This document shows positions 10,190 to 19,127 of a DNA stretch of 64,000 bases, piece after piece. The position numbers and the translations under genes are program-made. This DNA is from Candidatus Regiella endosymbiont of Tuberolachnus salignus. Its GTDB lineage: Bacteria > Pseudomonadota > Gammaproteobacteria > Enterobacterales > Enterobacteriaceae. Each line of letters opens with the position of its first letter. Positions within the stretch are counted from its first letter, which is position 1. The notes beneath the pieces are model-generated. The model did not search any database. It worked only from the letters and a program-made list of their open reading frames with translations, and was not told the DNA's origin. The stretch spans positions 1,674,001-1,738,000 of the forward strand of contig NZ_OZ026542.1 of assembly GCF_964020115.1 (NCBI RefSeq), written 5' to 3'.

Positions 10190-11800
10190 TTAAATTTTTG
10201 GCTCGGCGCTGACCAAAGCTTTACCTGCTGGTGTATCAGTATATTGATCAAAATTAGTGATAAAACGCTGTGCCAAGGTTTCAGCTTTTTGTTGCCATTG
10301 ATTAAAACTGCTATAAGCATTTCTAGGATCGAGAATGCTAGCATCCACGCCAGGTAATGTGGTTGGAAACTTCAAATTAAATACCGGCAAGGTAGTAAAA
10401 GTAGTCACCTTATCGATTTCCCCACTAAGAACAGCATCAATAATAGCACGGGTGTTTTTGATAGAAATACGCTCACCAGTACCATTCCAGCCGGTATTCA
10501 CTAAATACGCTTGAGCACCTACCGCTTGCATTCGCTTTACCAAAACCTCCGCGTATTTTGTCGGATGTAGCAGTAAAAAGGCAGCACCAAAACAGGCTGA
10601 AAAAGTCGGTGTCGGTTCGGTTATACCACATTCAGTACCCGCTAGCTTGGCAGTAAAACCTGACAGAAAATGATATTGCGTTTGATCAGCATTCAAGCAA
10701 GACACTGGGGGTAATACACCAAAAGCATCAGCGGTTAAAAAAATTACCTTTTTAGCATGCCCAGCTTTAGAGATAGGCTTAACAATATTTTTTATATGAT
10801 CAATAGGATAGGAAACGCGCGTATTTTCAGTCTTCGAATTATCATTGAAATCAACAGTGCCATCCGCCAACACCACGACATTTTCCAGTAGTGCATTAGG
10901 TTTAATAGCATGGTAGATATCAGGCTCTGCCGCGGCGGATAAATTAATGGTTTTGGCATAACAACCGCCTTCAAAATTAAATACCCCCTCATCATCCCAA
11001 CCATGTTCATCATCCCCGATAAGTTGACGTTTAGGATCAGTAGACAACGTCGTTTTCCCCGTACCAGACAAACCAAAGAAAATAGCAACGTCGCCTCGTT
11101 CCCCCACATTGGCAGAGCAATGCATCGAAGCGATGCCCTTCAATGGCAATAGGTAATTCATGATTGAAAACATCCCTTTTTTCATCTCACCACCATACCA
11201 GGTACCGCCAATCAGTTGCATACGCTCGGTCAGGTTAAAGGCGACAAAATTTTCTGAATTCAATCCCTGTTGTTGCCATTGTGGATTGGTACATTTGGCA
11301 CCATTCATCACAATAAAATCAGGCTCGAACTGCTCCAATTCTTCATTAGACGGACGGATAAACATGTTTTTGACGAAATGAGCCTGCCAAGCAACCTCAG
11401 TAATAAAACGAACTTTCAGACGACTATTTTTATTTGCGCCACAAAAAGCATCAATGACAAATAGACGTTTATTTGAAAGTTGCCGAGTGACCAATTGTTT
11501 TAACTGGCTCCATGTTTCCTGAGTCAACGGCTTATTATCATTTTTACCTTTATTTTGATCAGACCACCATAAAACATCACTTGTCGTTTCATCACGTACA
11601 ATATATTTATCTTTAGGTGAACGCCCGGTAAAAATACCTGTGTCAACAGCAATTGCGCCTAACTCGGTGACGATACCACGCTCATAGCGCTCTAACTCTG
11701 GCTTGGTTTCTTCTTTAAATAAGCACTCATAACTTGGGTTATAAATAACCTCGCTGACATTTTTGATACCATAAACGGCGAATTGCTGTTCAAACTTCAT
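10190..11800 (-). CDS. pckA: Phosphoenolpyruvate carboxykinase (ATP)
   Basis: A 536-residue enzyme (E. coli 540) that converts oxaloacetate and ATP to phosphoenolpyruvate, the first step of gluconeogenesis. The kinase-1a P-loop [13 protein letters not shown] and the metal-binding [20 protein letters not shown] are intact, as is the substrate region [18 protein letters not shown] lies 5 bases before the ATG. It is next to igaA as in E. coli, but the hslR/hslO/yrfG genes that normally lie between are missing and a repeat cluster takes their place. Confidence 0.96.
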   Translation of the reverse strand: MKFEQQFAVYGIKNVSEVIYNPSYECLFKEETKPELERYERGIVTELGAIAVDTGIFTGRSPKDKYIVRDETTSDVLWWSDQNKGKNDNKPLTQETWSQLKQLVTRQLSNKRLFVIDAFCGANKNSRLKVRFITEVAWQAHFVKNMFIRPSNEELEQFEPDFIVMNGAKCTNPQWQQQGLNSENFVAFNLTERMQLIGGTWYGGEMKKGMFSIMNYLLPLKGIASMHCSANVGERGDVAIFFGLSGTGKTTLSTDPKRQLIGDDEHGWDDEGVFNFEGGCYAKTINLSAAAEPDIYHAIKPNALLENVVVLADGTVDFNDNSKTENTRVSYPIDHIKNIVKPISKAGHAKKVIFLTADAFGVLPPVSCLNADQTQYHFLSGFTAKLAGTECGITEPTPTFSACFGAAFLLLHPTKYAEVLVKRMQAVGAQAYLVNTGWNGTGERISIKNTRAIIDAVLSGEIDKVTTFTTLPVFNLKFPTTLPGVDASILDPRNAYSSFNQWQQKAETLAQRFITNFDQYTDTPAGKALVSAEPKI

Positions 11801-11828
11801 ACCAACTCCTCGATCATCAATTTTTCAT

Positions 11829-12030
11829 GTATACCCAATGAATTTCTATAGCCAAATCATTTTAACTTGATTCTATTTTGTACTGCCTGTGCTCCTCCGC
11901 CTTGAATCAAATTAGACTGATTCGGCTCTATATACCCTTCGCCTTTGCTGTTAGCTGCAAGCGTTCGCCCGAATCACGTAGTAGGTCTACACGCCTTGGC
12001 CGCCGCTAGCGGCAACTTGAAGGGTTGTGG
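11829..12030. repeat. Nested family 1 / family 2 repeat composite between pckA and igaA
   Basis: Begins with a family 1 variant arm (TATACCCAATGAATTTC). It is interrupted by a full family 2 element (TATAGCCAAATCATTTTAAC through AGACTGATTCGGCTCTATA) and resumes as family 1 (TATACCCTTCGCC to GGCAACTTGAAGGG). The family 1 core is internally shortened. The last bases overlap the igaA 3' end and supply its C-terminal residues. Confidence 0.75.
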
Positions 12031-13757
12031 CTAGTAGGAGGGGAACATGTCACAAACTTTTCACTCTGTACAGCGGCGTAATAATGTTGAATATCCTTCA
12101 TTCGATGACGATTCTTTCGAGCACGGCTGATACAAAGCCAGCTATTTGTCAGCAAAAAAATAATCAACACAAACAATAACAAGCTAGTACCTAGATAACG
12201 GATTAAGGTGCTCATTCCTGGCTCGTTGTGTAGAGTAATATGGCAAGTGCCATTTGTATCTAAGAAAATATGGCTGACAATACCTTCGGCTTTGAACGAG
12301 GTATTGAGTAACTGATTAGAAAGACGTTGTAGCTCTCGCCATTGCTCCAAAGCACTATATTCAAATAGTGACACCGAAGGAGCAGGGTGATCCACCCATT
12401 GCTTTCCTTCATCGCTGATAATTAAAAAGCCGCCAGGGACAAGGTTACTCAAAATCTCAGTGGCTCTGTGGGTTTCACGATAAACAAACGATGAAATTAC
12501 TATATTAATCAGTTTTTTCAATGCATTTGCGCTGACAGGGCGCAATAACACATTCACGCCACTCAGGGCACCTGAACGTGCGCTGATGACTAACGAAGCC
12601 CAGTCGTTAGTATTACATAAGTTAACTAGCGCATTTTTCAATCGAATACAATCTGATGTTTTTTCACATAATGTTCCCGTTTTTAAAACGATATCCGCAA
12701 AATTTTTTAGCAGTGCCATTTCCGGTTTTTCAACCGTTACCGCTGATGGTAGTGTTGTATTAGTATCACTCCTGGTTTGTAGAGAGGGCATGGGTGGGTG
12801 CAATTGTTGTTTAACCGCACTCATTAACGCGGCAGCTTTTTCAATGACTGCTGATTCAGGTTGTGGTAAAGGTAACCCTTTATTCCAATAGATACTCGAG
12901 CAATCAAAAGGCGTAAAAACAAAATTATGGCTCTGTTTACTGCTAGGAGGAACATAGCACATCCCCCGGCCTTGAATTTGCAACATATCACCGACACGCA
13001 GTGGGATTTTTGCTAGGGTCTCGATATCTGTTACTTTATGACGTTGAACACCTTGAATCCAATTGATACTCAATTTCAGTGGTAAGCTCAAAGGAGCATA
13101 AAATAGCAACATAATTAAAATCAGTAATGAACCCATTACTAAAATGAGATTTTTTCTCCAACCGTGTAAAGGAAAATATTTTGCTTCCACATGAAGCGAC
13201 AAATAGCGCCCTTGACGTATAACTCGCCGATTAGCATAGATATCTATATCTGTTTTTTTATCTAAATCATTAACGATATAAGGTCTCCAATGGAGTGGAT
13301 AAATCAAATCAATAATACCCAAAGAAATATTATCCATTTGATTTTGATGTGACTCGCCAAATAGCCCCCAACGTTTTGGTGTACCATTTAAGCAATATAT
13401 CTCCTGTAAATCTGTGGGGGAAAACGGACGAAATAATCGCCAACATAACCACACCATGATGATTAAAGCAATAAACATCAACCAAAATGATATTAAAGCA
13501 GGGCTAATTAGACTAAAGAATGAAAGTGATAAGGCGATACAAAGCATGATAGCCTGTTTTTCGCCACCAGGATGACGTAAAGCACGCTCCTCCGGAGTCT
13601 CTTTCCGAATATTTTTCAACTTCATGCATTTATCGTCGTTTTCGTGGATAGATGCATCTTGTATTGAATGAGTTACACTTTTAGGCCGATGATTTTTTAA
13701 CATATTATCTAATTTTTTGAGTAGGCTCTTAGAATAACTCTTCAACCTGATCATCAT
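12006..13757 (-). CDS. igaA: IgaA/YrfF-type Rcs attenuator, N-terminally truncated
   Basis: IgaA is an inner-membrane protein that restrains the Rcs envelope-stress phosphorelay. The frame gives at most 583 residues against about 710 in Salmonella/E. coli. Similarity starts only at LKNIRKETPEERAL (E. coli residues around 190) and then runs through the membrane segments, NISLGIIDLIYPLHWRPYI and VRLKNALVNL-type motifs to the end. The N-terminal cytoplasmic domain is missing, and the 5' end overlaps the last 29 bp of mrcA, so the deletion also removed nudE. The final residues HNPSSCR are encoded by a family 1 repeat. ATG at 13703 is an alternative start. Function may be altered or lost; the long intact frame argues for selection. 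Confidence 0.8.
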   Translation of the reverse strand: MMIRLKSYSKSLLKKLDNMLKNHRPKSVTHSIQDASIHENDDKCMKLKNIRKETPEERALRHPGGEKQAIMLCIALSLSFFSLISPALISFWLMFIALIIMVWLCWRLFRPFSPTDLQEIYCLNGTPKRWGLFGESHQNQMDNISLGIIDLIYPLHWRPYIVNDLDKKTDIDIYANRRVIRQGRYLSLHVEAKYFPLHGWRKNLILVMGSLLILIMLLFYAPLSLPLKLSINWIQGVQRHKVTDIETLAKIPLRVGDMLQIQGRGMCYVPPSSKQSHNFVFTPFDCSSIYWNKGLPLPQPESAVIEKAAALMSAVKQQLHPPMPSLQTRSDTNTTLPSAVTVEKPEMALLKNFADIVLKTGTLCEKTSDCIRLKNALVNLCNTNDWASLVISARSGALSGVNVLLRPVSANALKKLINIVISSFVYRETHRATEILSNLVPGGFLIISDEGKQWVDHPAPSVSLFEYSALEQWRELQRLSNQLLNTSFKAEGIVSHIFLDTNGTCHITLHNEPGMSTLIRYLGTSLLLFVLIIFLLTNSWLCISRARKNRHRMKDIQHYYAAVQSEKFVTCSPPTSHNPSSCR

Positions 13758-16323
13758 CCACTGCTAATTTAGTCTCCACCTTAGTTGCTACCTCACGTGC
13801 CGGATACACCGTAGGCTGTGTTCCTTCAATAAAATACTCTACACGACTCCCAGAACCGCCTTTTGATAATTTACCGGTCTGTTTATCAATCATCACACTA
13901 ACAATACCTTCAGGAGGAATGGTTTTTCTCTCCGGTATACCCGCTAAAGCCACTTTCATAAAATCATTCCAAGCTCCCTGAGCGCTCTTGGCTCCTCCTT
14001 CAACACCAGAGATTTGATTTTCTATTACACCAGCAACACTACTGCGGCCTAAACTTCGGCTGTGATCGTCAAAGCCAATCCACACAGAGGTCACTATGTC
14101 TGGCCCATAGCCAGAAAACCAAGCATCCTTTGAATCATTCGTCGTCCCTGTTTTTCCACCAATATCATTACGCTTTAGATCACCTATCGCTCGCCAACCT
14201 GTTCCCATCCAGCCTGATTCTCCAAAAATATTGCTATTCAGCACATCACGCATCAAAAAAGATAACTGCCCACTGATCACTTGAGGCGCATATTTTTGCT
14301 TCTTCTCTTTTTTATTTCCTTTAGTGGCCAATAATTCTATCGGTGCTGCTCCCCGTGCAGGTAGGTGACTGATCTGATTAATTTCTAAAACCGTTCTATT
14401 TTCGTTAAAAATTACTGCCGAGGATTTAATCTTTTCCTCAATAACAGGCGGATTAAAACGCTCACCGGCTATTTTAGGTTGTGCTACAAACAACAGATTA
14501 CCCGTATTATCGCTGATTTTACTGATAAAATAGGGATCAACCAAATAACCGCCATTAACTAAGACCGAGTAACCGCGCACCAGCTGTAACGGCGTGAATG
14601 AAGGCGATCCCAAAGCCAATGACTCTGTCCGAACGATATTTTGGGCTGGAAAACCAAAACGTTGCAAATAATCAGCTGCATAATCAACCCCTATAGAACG
14701 TATTATTCTAACCATAACGACGTTTTTCGATTGCCCTAAGCCCTGACGCAAACGGATAGCACCGCTATAAGTCGGGGGAGAATTTTTAGGGCGCCACTCA
14801 ACACCCGCTCCAGCATCCCAACGAGAAATCGGCAAATCATTAAAAATACTGGATAATGTAAACCCTTTATCCAATATAGCCGCATACAAAAAAGGTTTAA
14901 TATTCGATCCTACCTGACGTAATGACTGGGTCACACGATTAAATTTGCTATGATTAAAATCAAAACCACCGACTAATGCGCTAATCGCACCGTCATTAGG
15001 ATTGATAGAAACTAACGCAGAATTGACAGCGGGCACCTGTGCTAACCACCAACTATTATTGACTTTTCTTACCCAAATCTGCTGCCCAAGATGAACCACA
15101 TCATTCACCTGTTTAGGTATTTTTCCTTGAAGAGTGTCAGATTTAAAAGGACGAGCCCAACGAACCCCCTCTATTGATAAAATGACATAGTTACCATCAG
15201 AGAGTAAGACGGTAGCATTTTTTTCATTCACTTGAGTCACTACAGCCGGTAACAATGAGCCATAAACAGGCAAGGTGCCTAACCAATCCATGATTTGTTC
15301 ATAACCCCACGCTACTTCCCCTGCTTTCCATAGCACACCAGATGCGCCACGATAACCGTGTCTCATATCATAAGCTAGCACATTGACTCTTAGTGCTTTA
15401 GTTGCCGCCAATTGTAATTTTTTAGTAATGGTCGTGTAGACTTGATAACCATCAGTGTAAGCATTCTCACCAAAGCGTTTTATCATTTCTTGACGTACCA
15501 TTTCACTCAGATAAGGGGCTGAAAATTCAACTTGTGGGGCATGGTAGTTAGCGACTATGGGCTCATCACCTGCCTGTTTATATTGTTTTTGAGTAATGTA
15601 ATTGACCTCTAACATTCTCGCTAGCACTACATTTCGACGGCTCATCGCTCGATGATAGGAATACAATGGATTAAAAATAGAAGGTGCCTTAGGTAAGCCG
15701 GCGATCATTGCCATTTCAGCCAAAGTGAGTTGACTCACTTTTTTACCAAAATAAACTTCTGCTGCGGCGCCAACACCATAAGCACGATAACCGAAATAAA
15801 TTTTATTCAAATACAACTCGAGAATTTCATCTTTAGTCAAAAATCGCTCAATACGAAGCGCCAAAAATATTTCTTTAATTTTTCGAATGATACTCCGCTC
15901 TCGATTTAAGAAAAAATTCCTGGCTAATTGTTGAGTAATAGTACTAGCGCCCTGAGAAGCATACCCAGAAGATAATACAACGAAAATAGCACGCAAAATA
16001 CCAATGGGATCAATACCGTGATGTTTATAAAAACGACTATCTTCGGTAGCAATAACAGCTTGGATCAACTGCGGTGGTATCTGACCTAAAGACAATGGAA
16101 TACGTCGCTTTTCACCGTATTGTGCAATCAATTCACCCTCAGCACTGTACACCAGCATCGGTGTTTGTAATCGAATATCTTTCAGCACAGCAACGTCAGG
16201 TAGCTGCTGATCAATATATTTGTATAAGCAAAATATTGAAACTGCTCCCAATAAAATGCAACAAATCACAAAAATCAAAAAATATTTTACGAGCTTCACC
16301 CAAGATTTCCCATTCAATGTCAT
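13729..16323 (-). CDS. mrcA: Penicillin-binding protein 1A
   Basis: A bifunctional 864-residue peptidoglycan synthase (E. coli 850). An N-terminal membrane anchor (residues ~11-31) is followed by the GT51 glycosyltransferase domain (TEDSRFYKHHGIDPIG, GASTITQQLARNFFL). The transpeptidase domain carries the serine motif VGSNIKPF, the SKN motif in GLGQSKNVVM and GGKTGTTNDSKDAWFSGYGP. It polymerises and cross-links cell-wall glycan at the inner membrane. It is divergent from hofM as in E. coli, with a family 1 repeat in the shared upstream region. The C-terminal DDDQVEELF keeps the family ending despite overlapping igaA. Confidence 0.96.
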   Translation of the reverse strand: MTLNGKSWVKLVKYFLIFVICCILLGAVSIFCLYKYIDQQLPDVAVLKDIRLQTPMLVYSAEGELIAQYGEKRRIPLSLGQIPPQLIQAVIATEDSRFYKHHGIDPIGILRAIFVVLSSGYASQGASTITQQLARNFFLNRERSIIRKIKEIFLALRIERFLTKDEILELYLNKIYFGYRAYGVGAAAEVYFGKKVSQLTLAEMAMIAGLPKAPSIFNPLYSYHRAMSRRNVVLARMLEVNYITQKQYKQAGDEPIVANYHAPQVEFSAPYLSEMVRQEMIKRFGENAYTDGYQVYTTITKKLQLAATKALRVNVLAYDMRHGYRGASGVLWKAGEVAWGYEQIMDWLGTLPVYGSLLPAVVTQVNEKNATVLLSDGNYVILSIEGVRWARPFKSDTLQGKIPKQVNDVVHLGQQIWVRKVNNSWWLAQVPAVNSALVSINPNDGAISALVGGFDFNHSKFNRVTQSLRQVGSNIKPFLYAAILDKGFTLSSIFNDLPISRWDAGAGVEWRPKNSPPTYSGAIRLRQGLGQSKNVVMVRIIRSIGVDYAADYLQRFGFPAQNIVRTESLALGSPSFTPLQLVRGYSVLVNGGYLVDPYFISKISDNTGNLLFVAQPKIAGERFNPPVIEEKIKSSAVIFNENRTVLEINQISHLPARGAAPIELLATKGNKKEKKQKYAPQVISGQLSFLMRDVLNSNIFGESGWMGTGWRAIGDLKRNDIGGKTGTTNDSKDAWFSGYGPDIVTSVWIGFDDHSRSLGRSSVAGVIENQISGVEGGAKSAQGAWNDFMKVALAGIPERKTIPPEGIVSVMIDKQTGKLSKGGSGSRVEYFIEGTQPTVYPAREVATKVETKLAVDDDQVEELF

Positions 16324-16376
16324 CCAGGCAGTTTATAAACACATCTACTGTAGTATAAATACAAACCTATCCATCA

Positions 16377-16503
16377 TATACCCTTCGCCTTTCAAGTTAC
16401 GGCGGCGTTGGCGGCGGGTGCTCGCCGAATCACGTAGTCTATCTACGCTCATCGGTCGGTCGCCCTGGCCGCCTTGCCGTAACTCGAAATTCATTGGGTA
16501 TAC
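16377..16503. repeat. Family 1 palindromic repeat between mrcA and hofM
   Basis: Inverse-oriented copy starting TATACCCTTCGCCTTTCAAG and ending with the variant arm CGAAATTCATTGGGTATA. Core ACGTAGTCTATCTACGCTCA is preserved. It sits in the divergent promoter region. Confidence 0.85.
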
Positions 16504-16549
16504 ATTTTTCATGCTAGCTCTTAGTAATGGAGCAGGGGTTACTACACGG

Positions 16550-17383
16550 ATGTACTCACAACTATGGCAGGTAGGTCTAGATATTCAAATGAGTTTTATA
16601 AGGGCATTAGCTGTTACACGACGCCGTTACGGCTGGCAACTCCGTTATTGGTGGCAACAAGCTTTACCGAGCGGCATTTTACAAGCCGGCAACTTACAGC
16701 AACCAGAGGCTCTTAGCGAAAGACTCTGCCTATTACGTAAGCAATTACCTCAAAATATATCTTTACGTATCGCTCTACCCGCGCAACGCATATTACAACA
16801 AACTATTCCAGCACCCGATAAACGATTAAGAGAGCCGACACGCAATGAATTTATCCAATTAAATGCAGCTAAACAGTTTCCACTCCAGAGTCAAACCTTA
16901 GCACTGGACTATAGAGATGAGATTGAAAATAACACAGAACTATTGGTTACTGCAGCTCGTAAACAAGAGATACAATGTTGGCAGCACTGTCTACAAAACG
17001 CCGGTTTATCACCAGATGTCATAGATATTGCTCCTTGTGCGTTACGATATATGGCCGCCGCCGCAGGGTTATCAACAGAGCACATCTTAGTGCACCGTTT
17101 GGAAAGTGAATGGTTATGGGCATCACCACTTAACACGTCATTTCGTTATGGATTAATTCCACTAACCCAGGATATATTTGAGCAATTACGCCATGCTTAT
17201 CCCGCAAAACGAGATCAACCCTTAAAAATTTATCACAGTAGTATTATTGACGAGCAACCCCCTGCAAACACGATAAGCTGGTCACTTTTTTCTGCATTTA
17301 AACAATTTCAACCACCGCTACCCGCATCGCCTATGGCTTTTACCTTAGCCGGCGGACTAGCAATACGAATAGCGGATTATTGA
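16550..17383 (+). CDS. hofM: Pilus assembly/DNA-uptake protein HofM (PilM-like)
   Basis: First gene of the hofMNOPQ cluster, which corresponds to pilMNOPQ and is tied to DNA uptake and use of DNA as nutrient in E. coli. The start at 16550 gives MYSQLWQVGLDIQ, matching the E. coli start MAFKIWQIGLHLQ; ATG at 16511 is possible. The long upstream extension of the open frame is only a translated family 1 repeat. Actin-like (PilM) features are weak, as usual for HofM: conserved LRIALPAQRILQQTIP in the first third and a short C-terminal FTLAGGLAIRIADY. It overlaps hofN by 4 bp. Confidence 0.85.
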   Translation: MYSQLWQVGLDIQMSFIRALAVTRRRYGWQLRYWWQQALPSGILQAGNLQQPEALSERLCLLRKQLPQNISLRIALPAQRILQQTIPAPDKRLREPTRNEFIQLNAAKQFPLQSQTLALDYRDEIENNTELLVTAARKQEIQCWQHCLQNAGLSPDVIDIAPCALRYMAAAAGLSTEHILVHRLESEWLWASPLNTSFRYGLIPLTQDIFEQLRHAYPAKRDQPLKIYHSSIIDEQPPANTISWSLFSAFKQFQPPLPASPMAFTLAGGLAIRIADY

Positions 17384-17949
17384 TGTTTCAGGTTAATTTT
17401 TTACCTTGGCGAACTCGGCAATTAATAAGCCGTTATCACTTCTGGCTTAACTTCTTTTTTTTACAATCCGTCATAATAATAGTAGGAATAATGTTAATTT
17501 TTTTATTATGGAAGAATGAACATCTACAACACCAAATAACGCTAATACAACTGCTGCAACAACAAAAAGTATTGCAAACGATTTATCTGGCTACACAGAA
17601 AAAAGCAAAATTATTACGAAACATAAAAACACGTAATAAAAATTATCAACATATACAACAACAGACAAAAAACTACTTAATGTTGTTGCAGCGCCTATCA
17701 CGCCTAATTCCTGAAAATTGTTGGCTGCTTCGATTAGAGCAACAAGGTAATCTATTTGTTTTTGATGGCATAAGTAATAATCACACTGCAATTATTACCT
17801 TTTTACAGAAACTTGCCGCTGAAGATAGTTTATTTAATATTCAATTACATAATATTAATCAAAACGAAGAAGGAAAACTGTATTTTGTAATACATGCGAA
17901 AGGGTTGTACCAAGGATACAGCTTGCAAAAGAGAAATATAAATGAATAA
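17380..17949 (+). CDS. hofN: HofN (PilN-like inner-membrane protein)
   Basis: A 189-residue bitopic protein beginning MMFQVNFLPWRTRQ, the PilN/HofN signature (VNxLPWR). A single transmembrane helix covers residues ~20-45, followed by a glutamine-rich coiled coil and a small periplasmic domain containing SRLIPENCWLLRLEQQG. Start overlaps the hofM stop (ATGA) and its end overlaps hofO, showing tight translational coupling. In type IV pilus systems PilN pairs with PilO to link PilM to the secretin. Confidence 0.88.
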   Translation: MMFQVNFLPWRTRQLISRYHFWLNFFFLQSVIIIVGIMLIFLLWKNEHLQHQITLIQLLQQQKVLQTIYLATQKKAKLLRNIKTRNKNYQHIQQQTKNYLMLLQRLSRLIPENCWLLRLEQQGNLFVFDGISNNHTAIITFLQKLAAEDSLFNIQLHNINQNEEGKLYFVIHAKGLYQGYSLQKRNINE

Positions 17950-18496
17950 AAAACTTCTAAAATGGCTATCAAAACCAGCATGGCAAATATTGCTTTGGCA
18001 GTGGAGCCTATTTGGGGTGCTTGCCGGTGCTGTATATCTATTCGAACTACAACCCCTATGGCAGCAAAAAATAGTAGATCAACAAGAATTGCTCACACAA
18101 AAAAATAAAATAGAACAAACTCAACTCGCATTAGCATCATTGCCTGCCCTCTCTCTTATGCAAAGCCAAATTGATCAGCTGTTATCAGAAGAAAACACGC
18201 AGCATACCGTACAAAAAACATTAATAGAAAATGTTCAAGCACTTATCGAACCATTCGATGGAAAAATTACACGTTGGCAAAGGCAATCACCGACAACTGA
18301 AGATAATTTTCTCCATCAATGTTGGGATGTCACTCTTGATATCAATTTTCAGGGATTAATCCATTTTTTCCATCATATTTTAAAAATCACTCCCCCTATT
18401 TTGATGGACAACATTCACATGACCCGTGAAAAAAATAAATTAATTATAAAATTAATGCTAACTGAATTATTATCCGATACAAAAGCTAATGAATAA
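17942..18496 (+). CDS. hofO: HofO (PilO-like inner-membrane protein)
   Basis: A 184-residue protein with one transmembrane helix near residues 15-36 (WQWSLFGVLAGAVYLFEL), then a coiled coil and a small C-terminal domain. Order and topology match HofO, the partner of HofN. It overlaps hofN at the 5' end and hofP at the 3' end by 8 bp each. Sequence identity to E. coli HofO is low by eye, as is typical of this gene, so the call rests largely on position and topology. Confidence 0.8.
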   Translation: MNKKLLKWLSKPAWQILLWQWSLFGVLAGAVYLFELQPLWQQKIVDQQELLTQKNKIEQTQLALASLPALSLMQSQIDQLLSEENTQHTVQKTLIENVQALIEPFDGKITRWQRQSPTTEDNFLHQCWDVTLDINFQGLIHFFHHILKITPPILMDNIHMTREKNKLIIKLMLTELLSDTKANE

Positions 18497-18977
18497 AAGA
18501 TCGATACGATGCCTCCCTTTGATTTTTCTAATCTCATCAACGAGTGGAGCACAAGATAACACTTTCTACCCACAGCCCTTGAAGTTGCCGCTAGGCGGCC
18601 AGGGAAACCGACCGATGAGCGTAGACAACTACGTGATTCGGCAAACACTTGCAGCCAACAACGCGGCGGCTTCAAAGGCGAAGGGTATCTATATCAAGGA
18701 TCCTTTTCAACCCGAGCCTTTAACCCCCTGTAATCAACATATTGAGTATCTAAAAAAATGGCAATTACATGGGATTGTAGGCCAACAAGGCAATCATCAT
18801 GGTTGGGTACTTAGCCCCGAAGGCCGGTGGTATAAATTAGTGGTTGGCAAACAGCTACTCAAGGATTGGCGTGTAAGCAACATCGATACGCGAGGGATAG
18901 ATATACATTATGACCGCTCGAAAACAACATGCTTAATGACGCTAGAGCTTGTTCCAAATCTTCTTGAGCGACGCTAA
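18489..18977 (+). CDS. hofP: HofP with an in-frame family 1 repeat insertion
   Basis: A PilP-like periplasmic protein of 162 residues. A signal sequence (residues 1-21, ending SGA) is followed by about 41 residues translated from a family 1 repeat (including LKLPLGGQGNRPMSVDNYV and [15 protein letters not shown]). The real mature domain then starts at DPFQPEPLTPC and matches E. coli HofP (DPFKPPEDLC). KWQLHGIVGQQG corresponds to QWRYQGMVGRGE. The last residues LVPNLLERR come from a family 4 repeat arm that supplies the stop. The insert lies between secretion signal and folded domain, a place likely to tolerate extra residues. The frame is kept, so the protein may still work. Confidence 0.82.
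   Translation: MNKRSIRCLPLIFLISSTSGAQDNTFYPQPLKLPLGGQGNRPMSVDNYVIRQTLAANNAAASKAKGIYIKDPFQPEPLTPCNQHIEYLKKWQLHGIVGQQGNHHGWVLSPEGRWYKLVVGKQLLKDWRVSNIDTRGIDIHYDRSKTTCLMTLELVPNLLERR
18566..18688. repeat. Family 1 palindromic repeat inside hofP
   Basis: Runs from TACCCACAGCCCTTGAAGTT to GCTTCAAAGGCGAAGGGTAT with the full family core. It is entirely within the hofP reading frame and contains no stop in that frame. Confidence 0.88.
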
Positions 18978-18981
18978 GAGC
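18945..18981. repeat. Family 4 half-element at the hofP stop
   Basis: GAGCTTGTTCCAAATCTTCT followed by TGAGCGACGCTAAG matches the left half of the 22362 element almost exactly. It encodes the HofP C-terminus and stop codon. Confidence 0.65.
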
Positions 18982-18987
18982 CCTTGC

Positions 18988-19114
18988 TATACCCAATGAA
19001 TTTCGAGTTACGGCAAGGCGGCCAGGGCGACCGACCGATGAGCGTAGATAGACTACGTGATTCGGCGAGCGCCCGCAGCCAACGCCGCCGTAACTTGAAA
19101 GGCGAAGGGTATAA
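18988..19114. repeat. Family 1 palindromic repeat (variant arm) between hofP and hofQ
   Basis: Left arm TATACCCAATGAATTTCGAG, core CGATGAGCGTAGATAGACTA, right arm TTGAAAGGCGAAGGGTATA. It is the clearest complete example of the variant with one AATGAATTTCG arm. Confidence 0.88.
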
Positions 19115-19127
19115 AAGGAATTAATCG

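Noticed and set aside
16220-16549. N-terminal extension of HofM
   Set aside because: The in-frame codons are antisense to the mrcA start and translated repeat; similarity to HofM starts at 16550.
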